Shown: one piece after another, positions 23,751 to 35,849 of the stretch
How the letters are laid out: every line of letters begins with the position of its first letter
Position numbering within the stretch: the first letter of the stretch is position 1
The notes under the pieces: generated by a model
Databases searched by the model: none
What the model was told of the DNA's origin: nothing
What the model saw: the letters and a program-made list of their open reading frames with translations, nothing else
Program-made: the position numbers and the translations under genes
NCBI GenBank assembly: GCA_032209605.1
Contig: JASFXZ010000016.1
Coordinates: 4,030,001-4,094,000 of the forward strand
DNA length: 64,000 nt
Source: Mactromeris polynyma
Lineage: Eukaryota > Mollusca > Bivalvia > Venerida > Mactridae
Direction: 5' to 3'

Positions 23751-24203
23751 CTCTCAATCTGATCGAGGCTGATAAATGGTTTTCTAATTCTATATTTTAG
23801 ATGCTCATTTGCGCCCCTTTTTTGTACTTCAGTATCATATTGTGTTCTGTTTTATTACAATTTTAATATACAATTAGCGACTGATCCTCAGTTTTACCTT
23901 GTAAATATTGTTGAATCGAATGTGATATTAACCATATTATATGTCCGTGTCATATATACATAATAAGGAAATTGAAAGCGCCTGGGTGATGTAGAGTGAA
24001 AAGCATATGATTCTTCTAGACGGTCTCAAGGCCAATGAGCACAACAGGGGGCCAAAATTTATTGCACTTCCTTCCATTGTACTGAAATCGACCATAAATC
24101 AATGTATTGCATTTGAAGTGCTCAACGAATAGTAACCTTAAGACCTAATCAGTGGGGGGGGGGGGGGGGGGGGGCAAGGCCTGGTGACGTCACCAACTTG
24201 TCA
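23751..24203. other. Intergenic stretch with long G-run
   Basis: No gene is seen. A run of about 20 G lies near 24153-24174. Confidence 0.5.
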
Positions 24204-26214
24204 TCTTTTTGATAATATAAGGATATTGTGTCTATTATAATCATCCAAACAATTTTATAGTATATGTCAAAAGTCCAGGTGGTAAAAAAAATTTCTTAAA
24301 ATTTACAATTACAGTCTTTAATAAAGAAAATAATTTAGTGTGGGGACGGACATTACAAAATAGGGACAGACATTCATTTACACTATCAGGATTATACACA
24401 TACTTCTACAAATTCCAGAAATTATACGTATAAGATAACATGATAAAAATCAGAAACAGAGGCAGAAACAAGGCCAGTATTGGGTTGGACAACTTATATA
24501 ATGTTATGCAATAAACAATAGTGTCCCCGGCGTGCACTATCTAGATATCAATCTTATTCAGACCCCTAATCAGCATTTCACAGTGTCTGGCCCAGTGGGA
24601 GTCCACTATGCATCCAATCAGTTTTTGCTGTCACCACCAGACGCATATATACAAATTAAGTTGAGAAGTGTCAATTATTATTATATGCTCATGGACGGAA
24701 GTTTACCAATGGGTAACGTCGTATAAAAACATTCAACTGGCTCCGTTTATGTATATGTTCTTGTTATCCCGGTGGCGAGGGTAAACAAACAACTGTCCTT
24801 TTCAGGATAAAAACTGTCCTTTTAAGGACACTTCTCAATGGTCACAAAAACTGTCCTTTTAAGGACACGACTTCGTTGTCGACCAACTGTCCTTTTCAGG
24901 ACAACATCTCTATAGATTGGCTAAATCACAAAATTGATAGAAACTACAATCATTTTTGATCTCATTGATCTCGGTGTGTAGCTATCTTTGGATTCACATA
25001 TATTTGGTATAAGCTTGTAGATAAATTATCAACTAGACAGATTTACCCTATTTGACTATAAAACCAATTTAACGATATGAGGGGTACATGTCTGGGTCAA
25101 CAAAAATGCCTATAAGTACCTACGTGTACATGGTGACGGATGACCTTATAAACAAAAATAACGAACGAACGGGTAAACAAACTCAACTCCACACGATTAT
25201 GTTTTAGAACACAAATATCAGCATACAGCTGTCACAAATATATGTGGGCGAATCCAAAAACTTGCGATAAATGTAATAATACCTGATGTACAAAGGCAAA
25301 CGAACACATCCGATTGTTGTGTATTTGCCATCGCATATGTTACAGAACTTGTGCATTGTCACTTTAATTGTGAAATCACCATGCAATGTTCGATTTGATA
25401 TTCCCGCTATGAGGTTGCATCTCATAAAAATAAATGCTGAAGATGTTTTTTATGCTAAATGTAAAATTAAGATATGGTAAATAAAAGCACAATTAAACAT
25501 ATCACGTTGTTGTCTTTGTTAGATATGAGTACATGTTAACAATTACTATTGATGCATTTCACACATAACACATTATTTATGCACATACACATACAGAAAA
25601 AATCAAAGTCATATTAAAAAACTATTTTCGGAAAACTCGCACATTTCAATATTTTACATTGTTTGAAAGCTGGGAGCATTATCTTTCACTTGGTACAAAC
25701 TTTATGCACATAAATTGATTAATACGAATTCTAATACCCACCGCCGTGTTTTTCGGAAAATAATTTGTCGTAAAATGTGCTCATTTTCAAAGTCACATTC
25801 TGATGCAGAAATTTTATTTTGGAAAGTTGAGAGCATAAACTTTTATCTGGTATCGATTTGATGCACATATGTGAAAATGAGAATTGAAATACCTACCGCC
25901 GTGTTTTTCGAACCAAAACAGTTTGAAATTTATTTCATGGAAAAATGCCCATTTTCAGAGTCTAATTTGAAAACCAAAACATTCTCTGATTTTCAATAGT
26001 TTTATGTCATGGGAAAGACGGGAGCATTACCTTTCAATTGATACCAAATTATTATTGTATGTCAAATATTAAAGAAATTAATGGCTACGGCCGTGTTTTT
26101 CATTCTATATTGGTTGTATAGTACGGCGTCGCCGCCTTTTACCCTTTTGCCCACCAGCTAACTGCGCATGCGCGGAATCGGATAGATTTGATTACAAACA
26201 CGATCTTCCCATAT
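24204..26214 (-). mobile_element. TIR element with Ulp1-like remnant, copy A
   Basis: Inverted relative to copies B (36640-39174) and C (51348-53951). It is truncated at one end (about 480 bp lost at 24204) and has a diverged terminus near 26214. The plus strand gives the conserved 64-codon frame starting MHYLDINLIQ (24532-24726). At about 25190-25440 there is a C48/Ulp1-like segment: VQRQTNTSDC followed by CVFAIAYVTEL, then shifted to RFDIPAM. The motif Q-x-SDC is the catalytic Gln and Cys context of this protease family. A 380-bp insertion (24791-25170) splits the element. Confidence 0.75.
24791..25170 (+). mobile_element. 380-bp insertion with 12-bp target duplication
   Basis: The 12-mer GGGTAAACAAAC flanks it on both sides (24779-24790, 25171-25182). 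Copies B and C of the host element have the empty site once, so insertion is directly shown. The left part has four copies of aactgtccttttNaggac, each built on the palindrome gtccttttaaggac. The right end is A-rich (aaacaaaaataacgaacgaac) and there is no TIR, which fits a retroposed element. Confidence 0.78.
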
Positions 26215-26234
26215 TCGGTGAATTTACCGAAATT

Positions 26235-26450
26235 ACGGAAGCCCTGGAGGGACATTTTTGTTAATTCTTATTACTTATTTGTTAATACTTATTTGTTATT
26301 ACTTATTTGTTATTTGTTACGAGTTATTGTGTTTCTCGGCCATTTTGAACGACAACAGTGAAGACGTGATATTCTTTTCTCTCAAAACATGTCAATTATT
26401 ATGTTCATCACCTTGTTGTTAAGTACATTTTCATGTGTAGAGTGTGTGTG
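26235..26450 (+). repeat. Left TIR of the 5.8-kb element
   Basis: Matches the reverse complement of about 31820-32035. It contains a short ttattacttatttg internal repeat and the conserved stretch tttctcggccattttgaacg. Confidence 0.88.
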
Positions 26451-26685
26451 CCGTCCGGTATTTCACATTCTAGAAATGCTCTCACCAGAAATGAGTTGAT
26501 TAGAATATATTTTATGGATGGACTAAAGAGCTGAAATAGTCTTGTTTTTGTTTTGCCACCAAAACATTAGAATTAGCATTGTCATTTAAAGCGTATCCTA
26601 CGAAGTTTAAACTTAGACGCCCTTATCACTACTCGTCTGTGCATGATGTATATATATCATAAGGCAGGAGACGAACGTTAGTGGG

Positions 26686-27385
26686 GAGTGTGCGGGTTAT
26701 AGGACAATGTGGAAAAGACTCACCAAAGATCATGGGCTAGCAGTAAAAAGATCAGAAGTCAGGCAAATAATTAAACACCTACACCAACATGCAACAGAAG
26801 AACGAAAGGCACATAGGAGTGTATATGCTCAAAGGACATAATTACGTATGGCATGTGGACGGTTATGACAAGTTAAAACCGTTGGGATTCTGTATTTATG
26901 GGTGCATCGACGGTTATAGTCGCAAAATCTTGTGTGTTGTCGCAAAATACTACATTGACTGTTAAAAACACTTTCAGATTGCTCCAAGAATTTTAAGAGC
27001 AGATCATGGAACAAAGAACAGTAGACTGAGTTTCCTGCAACCTTATTTTAGATATACTTCAACTGACCGTATGGCTGGAATGAAAAGGTTTATGTATGGA
27101 AAGAGCACAGCAAACCAGAGGATAGAAGCATGGTGGGGTACACTTCGAAAGCTTGGTGTTCACTGGTGGATAAATCTGTTCAAAGATATAAGGGATTCGG
27201 GGATGTTTGATATCCAAAACAAACCCAGTGATAAAGAATGTTTAAGATTTTGTTTCATGGATGCTTTACAAACGGATTTAGATAGAATCGCACAACACTG
27301 GAATTCTCACAATATTCGACGACAAACCGGTACGCTGTATTTTGTCCCTGAACTAACAGATGGGTATAACTTAAGACAAGTGTGA
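26686..27385 (+). pseudogene. IS3-like (rve-fold) DDE transposase, frameshifted
   Basis: Three consecutive segments in different frames restate one family. Segment one is GYRTMWKRLTKDHGL up to about 26840. Segment two is YVWHVDGYDKLKPLGF then GCIDGYSRKI (about 26826-26965), with the first catalytic Asp in WHVDGYD. Segment three is ILRADHGTKN onward (about 26970-27385), with the second Asp in RADHGT and the catalytic Glu in NQRIEAWWG. Stops and frame changes separate the segments, so the protein cannot be made as is, although all three DDE residues survive. Integrase-type transposases of this kind with the WHxDGYDKLKP motif occur in invertebrate and fish elements. Confidence 0.85.
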
Positions 27386-27389
27386 ATCT

Positions 27390-28549
27390 TGAAGATGTGA
27401 ATGTTTGCATAAATTTGTACGGAAAAGTACAGGAGGTTTGCAGCGCAGAATTTGAAGAAATTGTTAACATTATAAAACCCGACGTTCGAATCCCTGTCCA
27501 TCCTTACGTATCGAACTCGCTTGTAGAAATAATTGTCTCAAGTTAGATTAACAGCCATAGTTAGCTTCCTTTGATGTTTTCGTTTTAGTGTTGATGGTGT
27601 CCTAATTTGTTAAGTAGTACTGTCATAACATGACAGAATGTGATGAAAAATTAGGATTTCATGTGGAGACATTAAATCTAGTATACGTAATTGTTAATAA
27701 AACGTTAGGTTGCGCCTGTGTTTTGTTTTCTACTGATTTGATCAGTGTAGTACATAACCAAGGATATTTTTCACTTTCATTTGATTCAATATTTAATTTA
27801 ATTCAATATAATTACGAAAATAATTAAAGCACCTTATGCATGTATAGCGTGATCCCATTCGAAAACAAGTTTAAGGTATCTCTGATATAAACGGTTATCG
27901 CGGAACTCCAAACTCACAAAATGCTCTTATCTTGGAAATATATACAAGTACATTTCTTTCGAAAGATTATGAAAAGATCTAACTAATTATTGTAATAAAT
28001 GAATATAGCATTTACCAGGAAGACATCTTTGTATGTCAACTGTTTTGACAAAATGAGATCATGCAGCGTTTTTGAACAGACCAAGGGGTGAAGGTTTACC
28101 CCTTTCCATGAAGTTTTATACCATGTTTAAGCTTATTCTATGCTCTAGGGATATGTAACGTTCTGTACGGCACAGTACGGTACGGTACGGTACGGTACTT
28201 TGTACTGTACTTCACATGTACTGTACTGCACTGCACTATACTGTAGAGGTATTGGTCTGTACTAGTTTGTTGGTTGGTTGTTCAGTACAGTACAGGTACA
28301 CTATAGGTACTATACTAAATACATTACTGCACTGCTCTGGGGCTGCACTGCCAAACGTTTTCAATGTTGAGGATAGGGCTGCCAACCCAGTTTCAAGCTG
28401 CAACATTAAATACAAATAGCCCAGTCACTCATGTTTTATTGCACATGCATAAAATGATGAAATCAAAGACACAAAGACAAGATTCAGTGGAAAACTTTAA
28501 TACCAGTAACCATTTTTTAAGGATTAGTAATAACACTGGTGACCGTGAT
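27390..28549. other. Interior of the 5.8-kb element, noncoding
   Basis: No coding similarity is found. At 28160-28330 there is a dense stretch of gtac-based short repeats (acggtacggtacggt, tgtactgtact). Confidence 0.5.
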
Positions 28550-29030
28550 TCATGACAATTTTAAGGACAGTCTAGTAGAAATAGATTTTATGCCAAATTT
28601 CGTGGTTTCGATGTTCATATTTGTTTCATCATCACTGAATAGCCAGGTGTCCAAAATAACACCATCAATTAGTTCTGAAACCAAGTATAATCGATCACTT
28701 TCCAATGCAAATGCCATCAACAAAACAATATTTGGATGCCTGAGTTTACTGTGTATGCAAAGTTCGCGATGAACTATTGGTTTTGCAATATTCATTCGTT
28801 TTAAAACTATTTATTTCACAGCCACTTTCGTCCCTATCCAACATCCTTGATACACAATGCCAAATTCCCATCTTCCGATTTCTTTACCCATGTTTACATC
28901 GGCCAAGCTTATCCTTGGTACTTTGCAAGAAGATGTAGATTCTTGAGAAGTGGCCGAGTACTGCATGCCTGTGGCTGAGTGTATATGTGGCTGAGGGCTG
29001 AATGTCTGTGGTTGAGTGTCTGTGGCTAAG
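28550..29030 (-). pseudogene. Protein-kinase-like N-lobe remnant inside the transposon
   Basis: The minus strand shows a glycine-loop block (GKEIGRWEFGIVYQG), the ATP-lysine strand TKVAVK, one in-frame TAA stop, then an alpha-C/hinge segment (HRELCIHSKLRHPNIVLLMA ... LYLVSELIDG). This resembles TKL-type kinases. The second Gly of the loop is replaced. The C-lobe with HRD and DFG is absent and the frame ends near 28550. It lies downstream of the GGGTR-motif remnant on the same strand with a Q/T/H-rich repetitive linker between, so they may once have been one protein. It may be a captured host kinase or a normal cargo of the element family. Confidence 0.72.
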
Positions 29031-29300
29031 AACTGCATGCCTGTGGCTGAGTGTATTTTTGTCTGAATGTCTGTGGCAGAGAGCTGAACGTATGTGGCTG
29101 GGTGCTCAATGTCTGTGTCTGTGGCTGATTGTCTGTGGGTGAGTACTGCATGCCTGTGACTGAGTGTATCTGTGGTTGAATGCTGAATGTCTGAGACTGA
29201 GTGCTGAATGTCTGTGGCTGAGTGTCTGTGGTTGAGTGTCTGTGGTTGAGTATTGAATGTCTGTGGCTGAGTGTGTCTGTTGTTGAGTACTGAGTATCTG
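28960..29300. repeat. Degenerate minisatellite (ctgtggctgagtg units)
   Basis: Imperfect repeats of tgtctgtggctgagtg type, 14-40 bp spacing. Read on the minus strand they encode low-complexity S/T/H/Q sequence linking the two remnants around it. Confidence 0.8.
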
Positions 29301-29743
29301 TGATAATGTGGCGGATGATGTGGTAGCTGTTGTGACAGTGTGTTGAATGGACTCCAATGTTCTGTTTGCCTTGGCAGGACATGTTCCGTTACACTACACT
29401 GGACACCATAGGTGTAAAATTGTTCATTTACATTAATTCCAACAGAACATTCTCTAGGAGATGTTACTTTTAAAACTGATGTATTCAGCCCTTCAAAACA
29501 AGCTGTCCATCCTTATACCACTGATACAGGATATTGTTATTATGCAATGGTGTTATCTAATTCAGTTAAATACACTTTGTTATCTTTTTCAATACCTGCT
29601 ATCAAATATCCATCATCGACATAGTTATAGTCTTCATATGGAATTTCATGATCTGACAAATCATAACACTGTCTCAAAGAAGCATGGCTAATTGTACTCT
29701 CAGTGTTTGAATATTTGGAAATTATTGTCTTTTTGTACTGCAG

Positions 29744-30290
29744 CTAAATATTTCCAGGTATCTTGCTGTTGACCAGAAGCACTTTTGTTGGAATTTCTGG
29801 TCCAACTTTTTCATCTTTGTCCAAAGCTGGATTACATGTGGTATCTGCTATTGTCTGCTTTCCTTTATTTCTAATATACAGGTGATATTGTGAGGAAAAC
29901 AACCCATGTGATTTCAGGTACTGCTGAAAAGAACACTCGTTGCCGTCCACATCAGTGAACTTATTTAGATTTTCACTTAAGAAACTAGCAAGAGACACCT
30001 CCATATTTTTCAAGCCTCTTCTAATGATTGACTCTACAGTTAAGTCTTCCATCAGCTTTGTACTCCATCATTCGAGTACCCCCCCCCCCCTTAACAGTGA
30101 CAACTCTGTAACTTCCATTTGAGAAGTGCTGCCACTCGATATATAGTTTGTAGACCGTGTGTTTTCCCCTTCCACCTCTATCTTGACTGGTGTCGACTTC
30201 CTTCTGAAAATACAGAAACTGACAATATGAACCTGAATCTGTGAAAGGGACACTACTAGAAATGTGTCCACAGGACATGTCATGCTAATT
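29744..30290 (-). pseudogene. GGGTR-motif protein remnant, frameshifted at a poly-C run
   Basis: Two overlapping minus-strand frames give one product: VYKLYIEWQHFSNGSYRVV then KGGGGTR (30021-30278), and after a one-base shift MEDLTVESIIRRGLKN to about 29744. The G/C homopolymer at 30079-30092 is next to the shift. The pattern (basic strand, GGGTR, then a hydrophobic helix) resembles the N-terminal region of uncharacterised molluscan and cnidarian proteins. I do not know its function. Confidence 0.5.
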
Positions 30291-30304
30291 TCCTGAAAGA
30301 CCTT

Positions 30305-30470
30305 TTCCTTTCTTATTACTTACTTGTTATTTCATCTGCCCCCGTGCTTATTACTTATTTGTTATTAGTTATTACTTATTAGTTATTTCTAATTACTTAT
30401 TAGTTATTACTTATCAGTTATTACTTATTACTTATTACTTATTAGTTACCACTTATTACCTGCTTTATGA
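30305..30470. repeat. ttattactta / ttattagtta short repeats
   Basis: About 10-bp degenerate repeats, resembling those inside the TIRs of the same element. Confidence 0.75.
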
Positions 30471-30787
30471 TAGTACAATGGGCACATACTGACAGTTAAA
30501 TTATAAACATAAACAAGAAATCCCAGGATCACCATCACCTAACAGTCATGCAGATAACAGTCAAACTGTCAAACATTTTCGTTTTTGTGCTCTGACAGGC
30601 AGATTTATTTAAGACTGTCAGTCTGAATGTTCTGCTGTTTCTAAAATCAATGATACATAAAAGTCATATATCGGACTGACATATTTCTAGAAATTCTAAC
30701 AGTTTCTGGCACCTTGACAGACCAAATGTCCTGCTAGGCACAAAAATCATTCGCCACAAATGGATCTAAGTAGCACTAAATGTGGAT

Positions 30788-31022
30788 CTGCCGCGACGCA
30801 GTGGTAGCGCATTCACCTCATGATTGAAGGGTCGTCAGTTCGAATCCCACCTGCGTCATGACGGAAGTATCCTTACGCAAGATACTATAATTCCACATTG
30901 CCTCTCTCTCTCTCTCTCTCTTCGAGGTTGGTTCCATCTGGAATGAGTGTCCAGAAGGATAAATATAAGTTGTAAGAACTAGCTTCCTAATCGAGAATAA
31001 ATAAATTAGTATAAACTAAACC
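30788..31022 (+). mobile_element. tRNA-derived SINE
   Basis: The head has an A-box region (cgacgcagtggtagcgc), a weak CAT anticodon loop and a B box (agttcgaatccc). A CT microsatellite and a tail ending aataaataaattagtataaac follow. It sits inside the 5.8-kb element. Confidence 0.65.
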
Positions 31023-31819
31023 TAAGTAGCATTCCTGTGATACAGGTATGTAATTTTTACAAATCAATCGAGACTTGAACAGCACTCAGACATGGGGAAT
31101 GAATTTTGAGAATAGCAGGACATTTGGGCTAATGTCAACAGTCTTAAAATCTTTCAGTCCGAAAGAAAATCTGTCAGTCCAATAAATGACTTTTATATAT
31201 CTTTGCTTTTGCAAATAGTAGGACATTTGGACTGACAGTCTTTAAAAATATGTCAGTCCGAGAATGAAAATAGACATGTCTGACGCGTTATCGGCATGAC
31301 AGAACAATGTTGATAGCAAATCACCCAAGGCAGCTACAAAACACATTTGGAAATAAGCACTTGTCCACTTGTCCGACAAAGTTGAAAATTGGCAGGGCAA
31401 GTTGATGTCCAAAGTTACTGTTCCTCTGTGCAATTGAAATTTCCATGAAACCATTTGAAAAATCTTAAGGTAAGTCTGTTACTGAAAATTTCAATGATTT
31501 ATATAATTCTTAGGCTAGCAAAACAGCCGGAACAAGATAAATATATAGCCATAATAAAATCAATCAGTGAACAAGAATATGTACATAATGAGGGCAACTT
31601 GAAAAGGCAACGAGCAAGCTGAAGTTTTGATGAACTTGCTCTGTGGGCAACTTGGGTTCATAAATTATTTCTAACACTGGGAAACATTGATAACTAGGGT
31701 ACAAGCTTCATGAAAATCCTTGCATGCATCAAGAACATACAGAACGACATAACATATAAAGGATTTTAACTAATACTGTACCTTAGAAGGTACTGACATT
31801 TTCTTCCCATTTTCCTTGC

Positions 31820-32035
31820 TCATAGCTATACACTCTCTACACATGAAAATGTACTTAACAACACGGTGTTGAACATAATAATTGACGTGTTTTATGAGAA
31901 AAGAGTATTACGTCTTCACTGTCGTCGTTCAAAATGGCCGAGAAACACAGTAACTCGTAACAAATAAGTAATAACAAATAAGTAATAACAAATAAGTAAT
32001 AAGAAGTAACAAAAATGTCCCTCCAGGGCTTCCGT
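31820..32035 (-). repeat. Right TIR of the 5.8-kb element
   Basis: Reverse complement of the left TIR at 26235-26450, ending gggcttccgt at 32035. Confidence 0.88.
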
Positions 32036-32044
32036 ACCGTAATT

Positions 32045-32990
32045 TCTTGTTTATTTCTTGTCAGACATAAATTATTGAATGTTTTATATGTTACGATATT
32101 GTTGTTCCAAGAGATAAACTATATTTATTTACTTTGTTATATGGTCTTTGTTTTTTCTCGTATATCAGGCCAGATTAAAAAGCAGACATAAAATATCATT
32201 TTTGAATGTAAAAAGCTCTGGAAAACTGTGCCTGCATCTTTCAACTACTACCATTGTTAAAAACAGAATCAACATATTTCCCATATTGAAATATAACCGT
32301 TGCGAGTATTTCATTGACTAAAAAATAAATGGCACTTTCTGTACGATTCACGTTGGATTGTTGATTTTTGGTGAGATGAACTGCTAAATTGTTATTGTTT
32401 GTTGAAAGTGTATTGTATTAGCTACACGCAGGTACTTGTGAGTGTGAATTTGGCGGAGTATTAAAATTTTGACGGACACTTAAATGAACCTGGGGTAAAA
32501 ATAATTTTGTTTTAGTTATAACCCTTGTTAATGATATTACATGGTATGATTGATTTTGACTTGGATGTCTGTTTTAGGTCATTTCCTTAACGTGTCGACC
32601 CCCTTTGCCTTAGATCTTTGATAATAGCGAGATTATCTAACAGTTTTCTTATCTAAGGTTAATCCATATTTCATCTTGTCGTACCGATATCAACGAAATA
32701 GAATTGATAATCGTTCAATTTTTTAACTTGATGGACGTGAAAAATGCTTATGCCAGAACTTATTTACTTTCACCCGTTTACCCGATACCCGGGCAAACAA
32801 ATTTTCATTGGACAATTTGTCGCATAAACAATCAGCCACTGGTCAGTTCTTCCAATGTATCATACTAAAGCGGTTTATTCAACCGTAACGGTGCCAACAT
32901 AATTTTTCCGCTGACTACGTAACGCGGAAAAGTAACAAATATATTGGCACGTGTCCGTGATATTGGTCCCAGGTTCAAGATTTTTCTTTT
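32045..32990. other. Intergenic, nothing recognised
   Basis: AT-rich sequence with no supported exon, repeat or RNA gene. Confidence 0.4.
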
Positions 32991-32993
32991 AGT

Positions 32994-33287
32994 AGCGGAT
33001 CAGTGGTCCAGTGGTAAAACGCTGGACTTGTAATCCAGGGATCGCTGGTTCGATTCCCCGCTCCATCACTGACCGTACTAACAGTCTTTCGGACGAGACT
33101 TTAAAAACCGAGGTCCCGTGTATGATGCTTTACATCGAGCACGTAAAAGAACCAGGGGTGCTTCTGGAACTGGGGCATCTTCTGTATCATGCACTATCCT
33201 CCAAAGCTAATATGACTAATATTCTTCCGGAGGCGTCGCCCATGTGGGAAACCGGTGGCGACGATAAATAAAAGCATATACAACAAG
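32994..33287 (+). mobile_element. Meta-domain-like SINE, copy 1
   Basis: The tRNA-Thr-like head (anticodon loop cttgtaa; ctggacttgtaatccag) carries the A box and B box ggttcgattccc. It is followed by a body with cggacgagactttaaaaacc and gaggtcccgtgt, which I recall as the core of molluscan Meta-SINEs. It is nearly identical to 39472-39763, implying recent activity. An 86-codon open frame crosses it and is not a gene. Confidence 0.8.
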
Positions 33288-34403
33288 ATTTTTCCTAGCA
33301 TTTAACAATTCTGTTGTATCATAAATAAGTGGATATAACTACAACCACAGAGAGACAGACAAATGAAATTAAATAGGATATGAAAATAGAATCAAATCAG
33401 TAAAATAACATATGTATGCACGCAGCTTTTTTCTGTTTTTTTTTTACTAAAAGTGATTTTTCTGGGTTTCTTTTTGAGATAAGTGATTTTAAAGTTAGTA
33501 TAATTGGGTTTTAAAATTATTAATTTTGCTCCGGCTGGCGGAGTATCCCATACGCAGCTTTCGGAGCCTTTTAGCTGGCTTATCGCAGTGGATTGTCTCC
33601 CTTGAAAATGACCCGAAAATCGATATCGAGTTCCCAGCTCTACCAGTTTTGATCAATAGATTATAGAGGGAAATTATTTTCATACGTAAATTTAAACATT
33701 TTATCTTAATACTGGAATATTTTAGCAGTTATGACAATATTCTTCACTTTATTCTCTTTCATTTAGTGTAAAGATATTTATTCTAACTTTGCATCTTCTT
33801 GCTTCCAATTTGATTTTAAAAGTATCACCTACTGTTACATTGAACATAGAGTAAAAGTCTGTAAAATTGACCATTTTCAAAAGTTTAGGGGCTAGTAAAT
33901 CATATTTTCCAAGAATTGCAAATATTTTAGCAGTTATGTCTGTTTTATTGATTGAATGAACATTATCATAGTTTTTTACGTCCAAAAGAAATCTCGATTT
34001 TCTTCATTAAATTATCGTCTGTTTTGTTGTTGTTGTAACTACCAGGGTGTTAATTTGAATACCAATTTGTATTGATTAAGGCAATGTAATTTCTTTTAAT
34101 ATGTGATAATTATGGTATGAGGAGATGATATTAATCACGTGTTATCATTTGATCTTTAAGAATAATTGCTTTAATTAAAAGTAATTAAAAGATCCTTCTC
34201 ATCTACAAACTGGGAATAATACTAGCATTATCGCTTTTATTATTTTTAATGGCTAACAATTTACACTCAAACTGTACAGTTAGAGTAAACAAAAAAATGC
34301 CTTTTATTGTTGCTATCATTTATGATTAATCGAAATGAAAAGGTACAATACATCTATAATTATATAAATGTTTTAACTCACAGTAGAATGTATACGTAAG
34401 CAT
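33288..34403. other. Intergenic, nothing recognised
   Basis: AT-rich; no exon or element could be supported. Confidence 0.4.
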
Positions 34404-35842
34404 ATGTTTATAAAATCATTGAAATTAGTACGTACAATCATGTTTTATTCGAAGTCACTACGTGTCCAAAAGGAAATTAATTATGAATTATTACATAACG
34501 GTAATTTCGTAGAATCAAATACTGATAGAGTTAATGTTTTGCCGGATAATTATTATCTTGAACGGATAATTTCAAGGAGAAATACGTCTAAGGTAAGTTG
34601 TTTTTCTATTTCATCCAATTTAAGTTTGAGTGACTTTATCATCTTAACTTGTCAATGAACGGTTGTTTACAGTGGATGTTTATTCTGACTTGGTATTTTT
34701 GTAAAACTATAAATGCATCATGATCATTGTACTAGGTACTATGTACTATGTACTGGTCTATTATTATTCTACTATAATAATTCAGATTTTTTATTAATTA
34801 ACACTTTGATGTGTGTTTCTTCACAATGTATATAGCTCACTTGTTTAAAAAATATTGTATGTAAATTCACGTTGACACTTTATGTAAATTATATGTATTT
34901 ATTGACTATGCACTATGTATAAGTCTAAATAAAACTTCTGTCTGTCTGTCTGTCTGTCTGTTTAAATGTCGTGTCACTAGATATTGCAGTGTACGCTTTA
35001 TCGCGCGCTGCGTGTCGTCTGTTTTAAGTGATAAGTCCGGATGCAGCGATTATACAAGCTTTACGTTAATTAACATCGAGCGCGCTTGTTTTTAATGTAT
35101 GGAAATGATTTTGTGTACATTTTGTGATGATCATTGAAAACGAATCTCTTCGACATTGTAATTGTATTGTGCTATTGATTTTTGTTTGCTTTCAACATTG
35201 TCTTGTGCAAAAATGATATTATATTGCATTATAAGGGAGAAATGCTGTTTATAGAATAGCATTGAGATAAACAATTGGTGTGGTATTGAGACAATAATTT
35301 GACCATTTAATCGGTAAATGTGAGCAAAATTTATAAAACTCAAAAATCATCTACAACTGGTATAATATTTGAAAATTAATGCATCCCAATTTTATTCAAA
35401 AATCATAGAATTATCACGATTATAGTGCCCAAACCTGCTTTATAATTGTTGCATACATTCAGTAGGGATTATTATATCATTTTCGACAGGAAGTGTTTAT
35501 TGCTTTATGGCCTTCTATTGATATAGTGGTTGTTTGTCTGGTTGCCTGCGTCTAGAAATACTGCAACTTAACACTTTGATAACATCAGTAGAAAATAGGG
35601 TTTTGTCACAAATCATAGGCCTTTATCTTGGCAGTGGACGAAGAGATTTCTGACTTCAGTAGGGGTTAATAAATATATCTATCATACCGACAAAAATAGA
35701 TGAAATATCAACTGATACGAAACCTTATGTATCTGTCTTTTTTCAGGGCAACGAATATCTTAGAATTAAACCTACTAGATATGTGGAATCTGGTGAAATA
35801 AAGAAAATAAGTTTTCCGCAAGAGACAAAGTTTTCAGCGTGA
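34404..35842 (+). CDS. Possible two-exon small gene, unknown
   Basis: Open frame 34404-34592 (63 codons) ends exactly at a strong donor (AAG|gtaagt). A pyrimidine-rich acceptor at 35745-35746 is followed by 31 codons and TGA (35840-35842) in matching phase, giving about 94 residues. The join NYYLERIISRRNTSK + GNEYLRIK loosely recalls a chromodomain strand pattern. I do not recognise the protein, and further 5' exons are possible. The splice signals may be coincidental. Confidence 0.28.
34940..34965. repeat. (ctgt)n microsatellite after a retroposon-like tail
   Basis: Six ctgt units follow aataaaacttctgtc, which looks like the 3' end of a LINE or SINE copy with its tail repeat. Confidence 0.7.
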
Positions 35843-35849
35843 TTGAACC

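Larger units (their letters stand above)
26235..32035. mobile_element. 5.8-kb TIR transposon: IS3-like integrase plus kinase-like gene
   Basis: TIRs of about 215 bp (26235 to about 26450 and about 31820-32035) start ACGGAAGCCCTGGAGGGAC and are about 90% identical. Flanks ACCGAAATT (26226-26234) and ACCGTAATT (32036-32044) may be a 9-bp target duplication with one mismatch, or part of the TIR. The left half holds a broken integrase-type transposase on the plus strand. The right half holds a broken GGGTR-motif and protein-kinase-like gene on the minus strand. This resembles what Repbase calls IS3EU; that assignment is my inference. Confidence 0.78.

Noticed and set aside
28160..28330. TIR of another transposon (gtacggtacggt)
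   Set aside because: No matching inverted terminus; looks like simple short repeats.
33001..33075. Functional tRNA-Thr gene
   Set aside because: Head of a SINE duplicated at 39479. The acceptor arm is degenerate and the copy is followed by SINE body.
33011..33271. 86-codon ORF
   Set aside because: Runs through the SINE including its tRNA head; identical frame in the other SINE copy.
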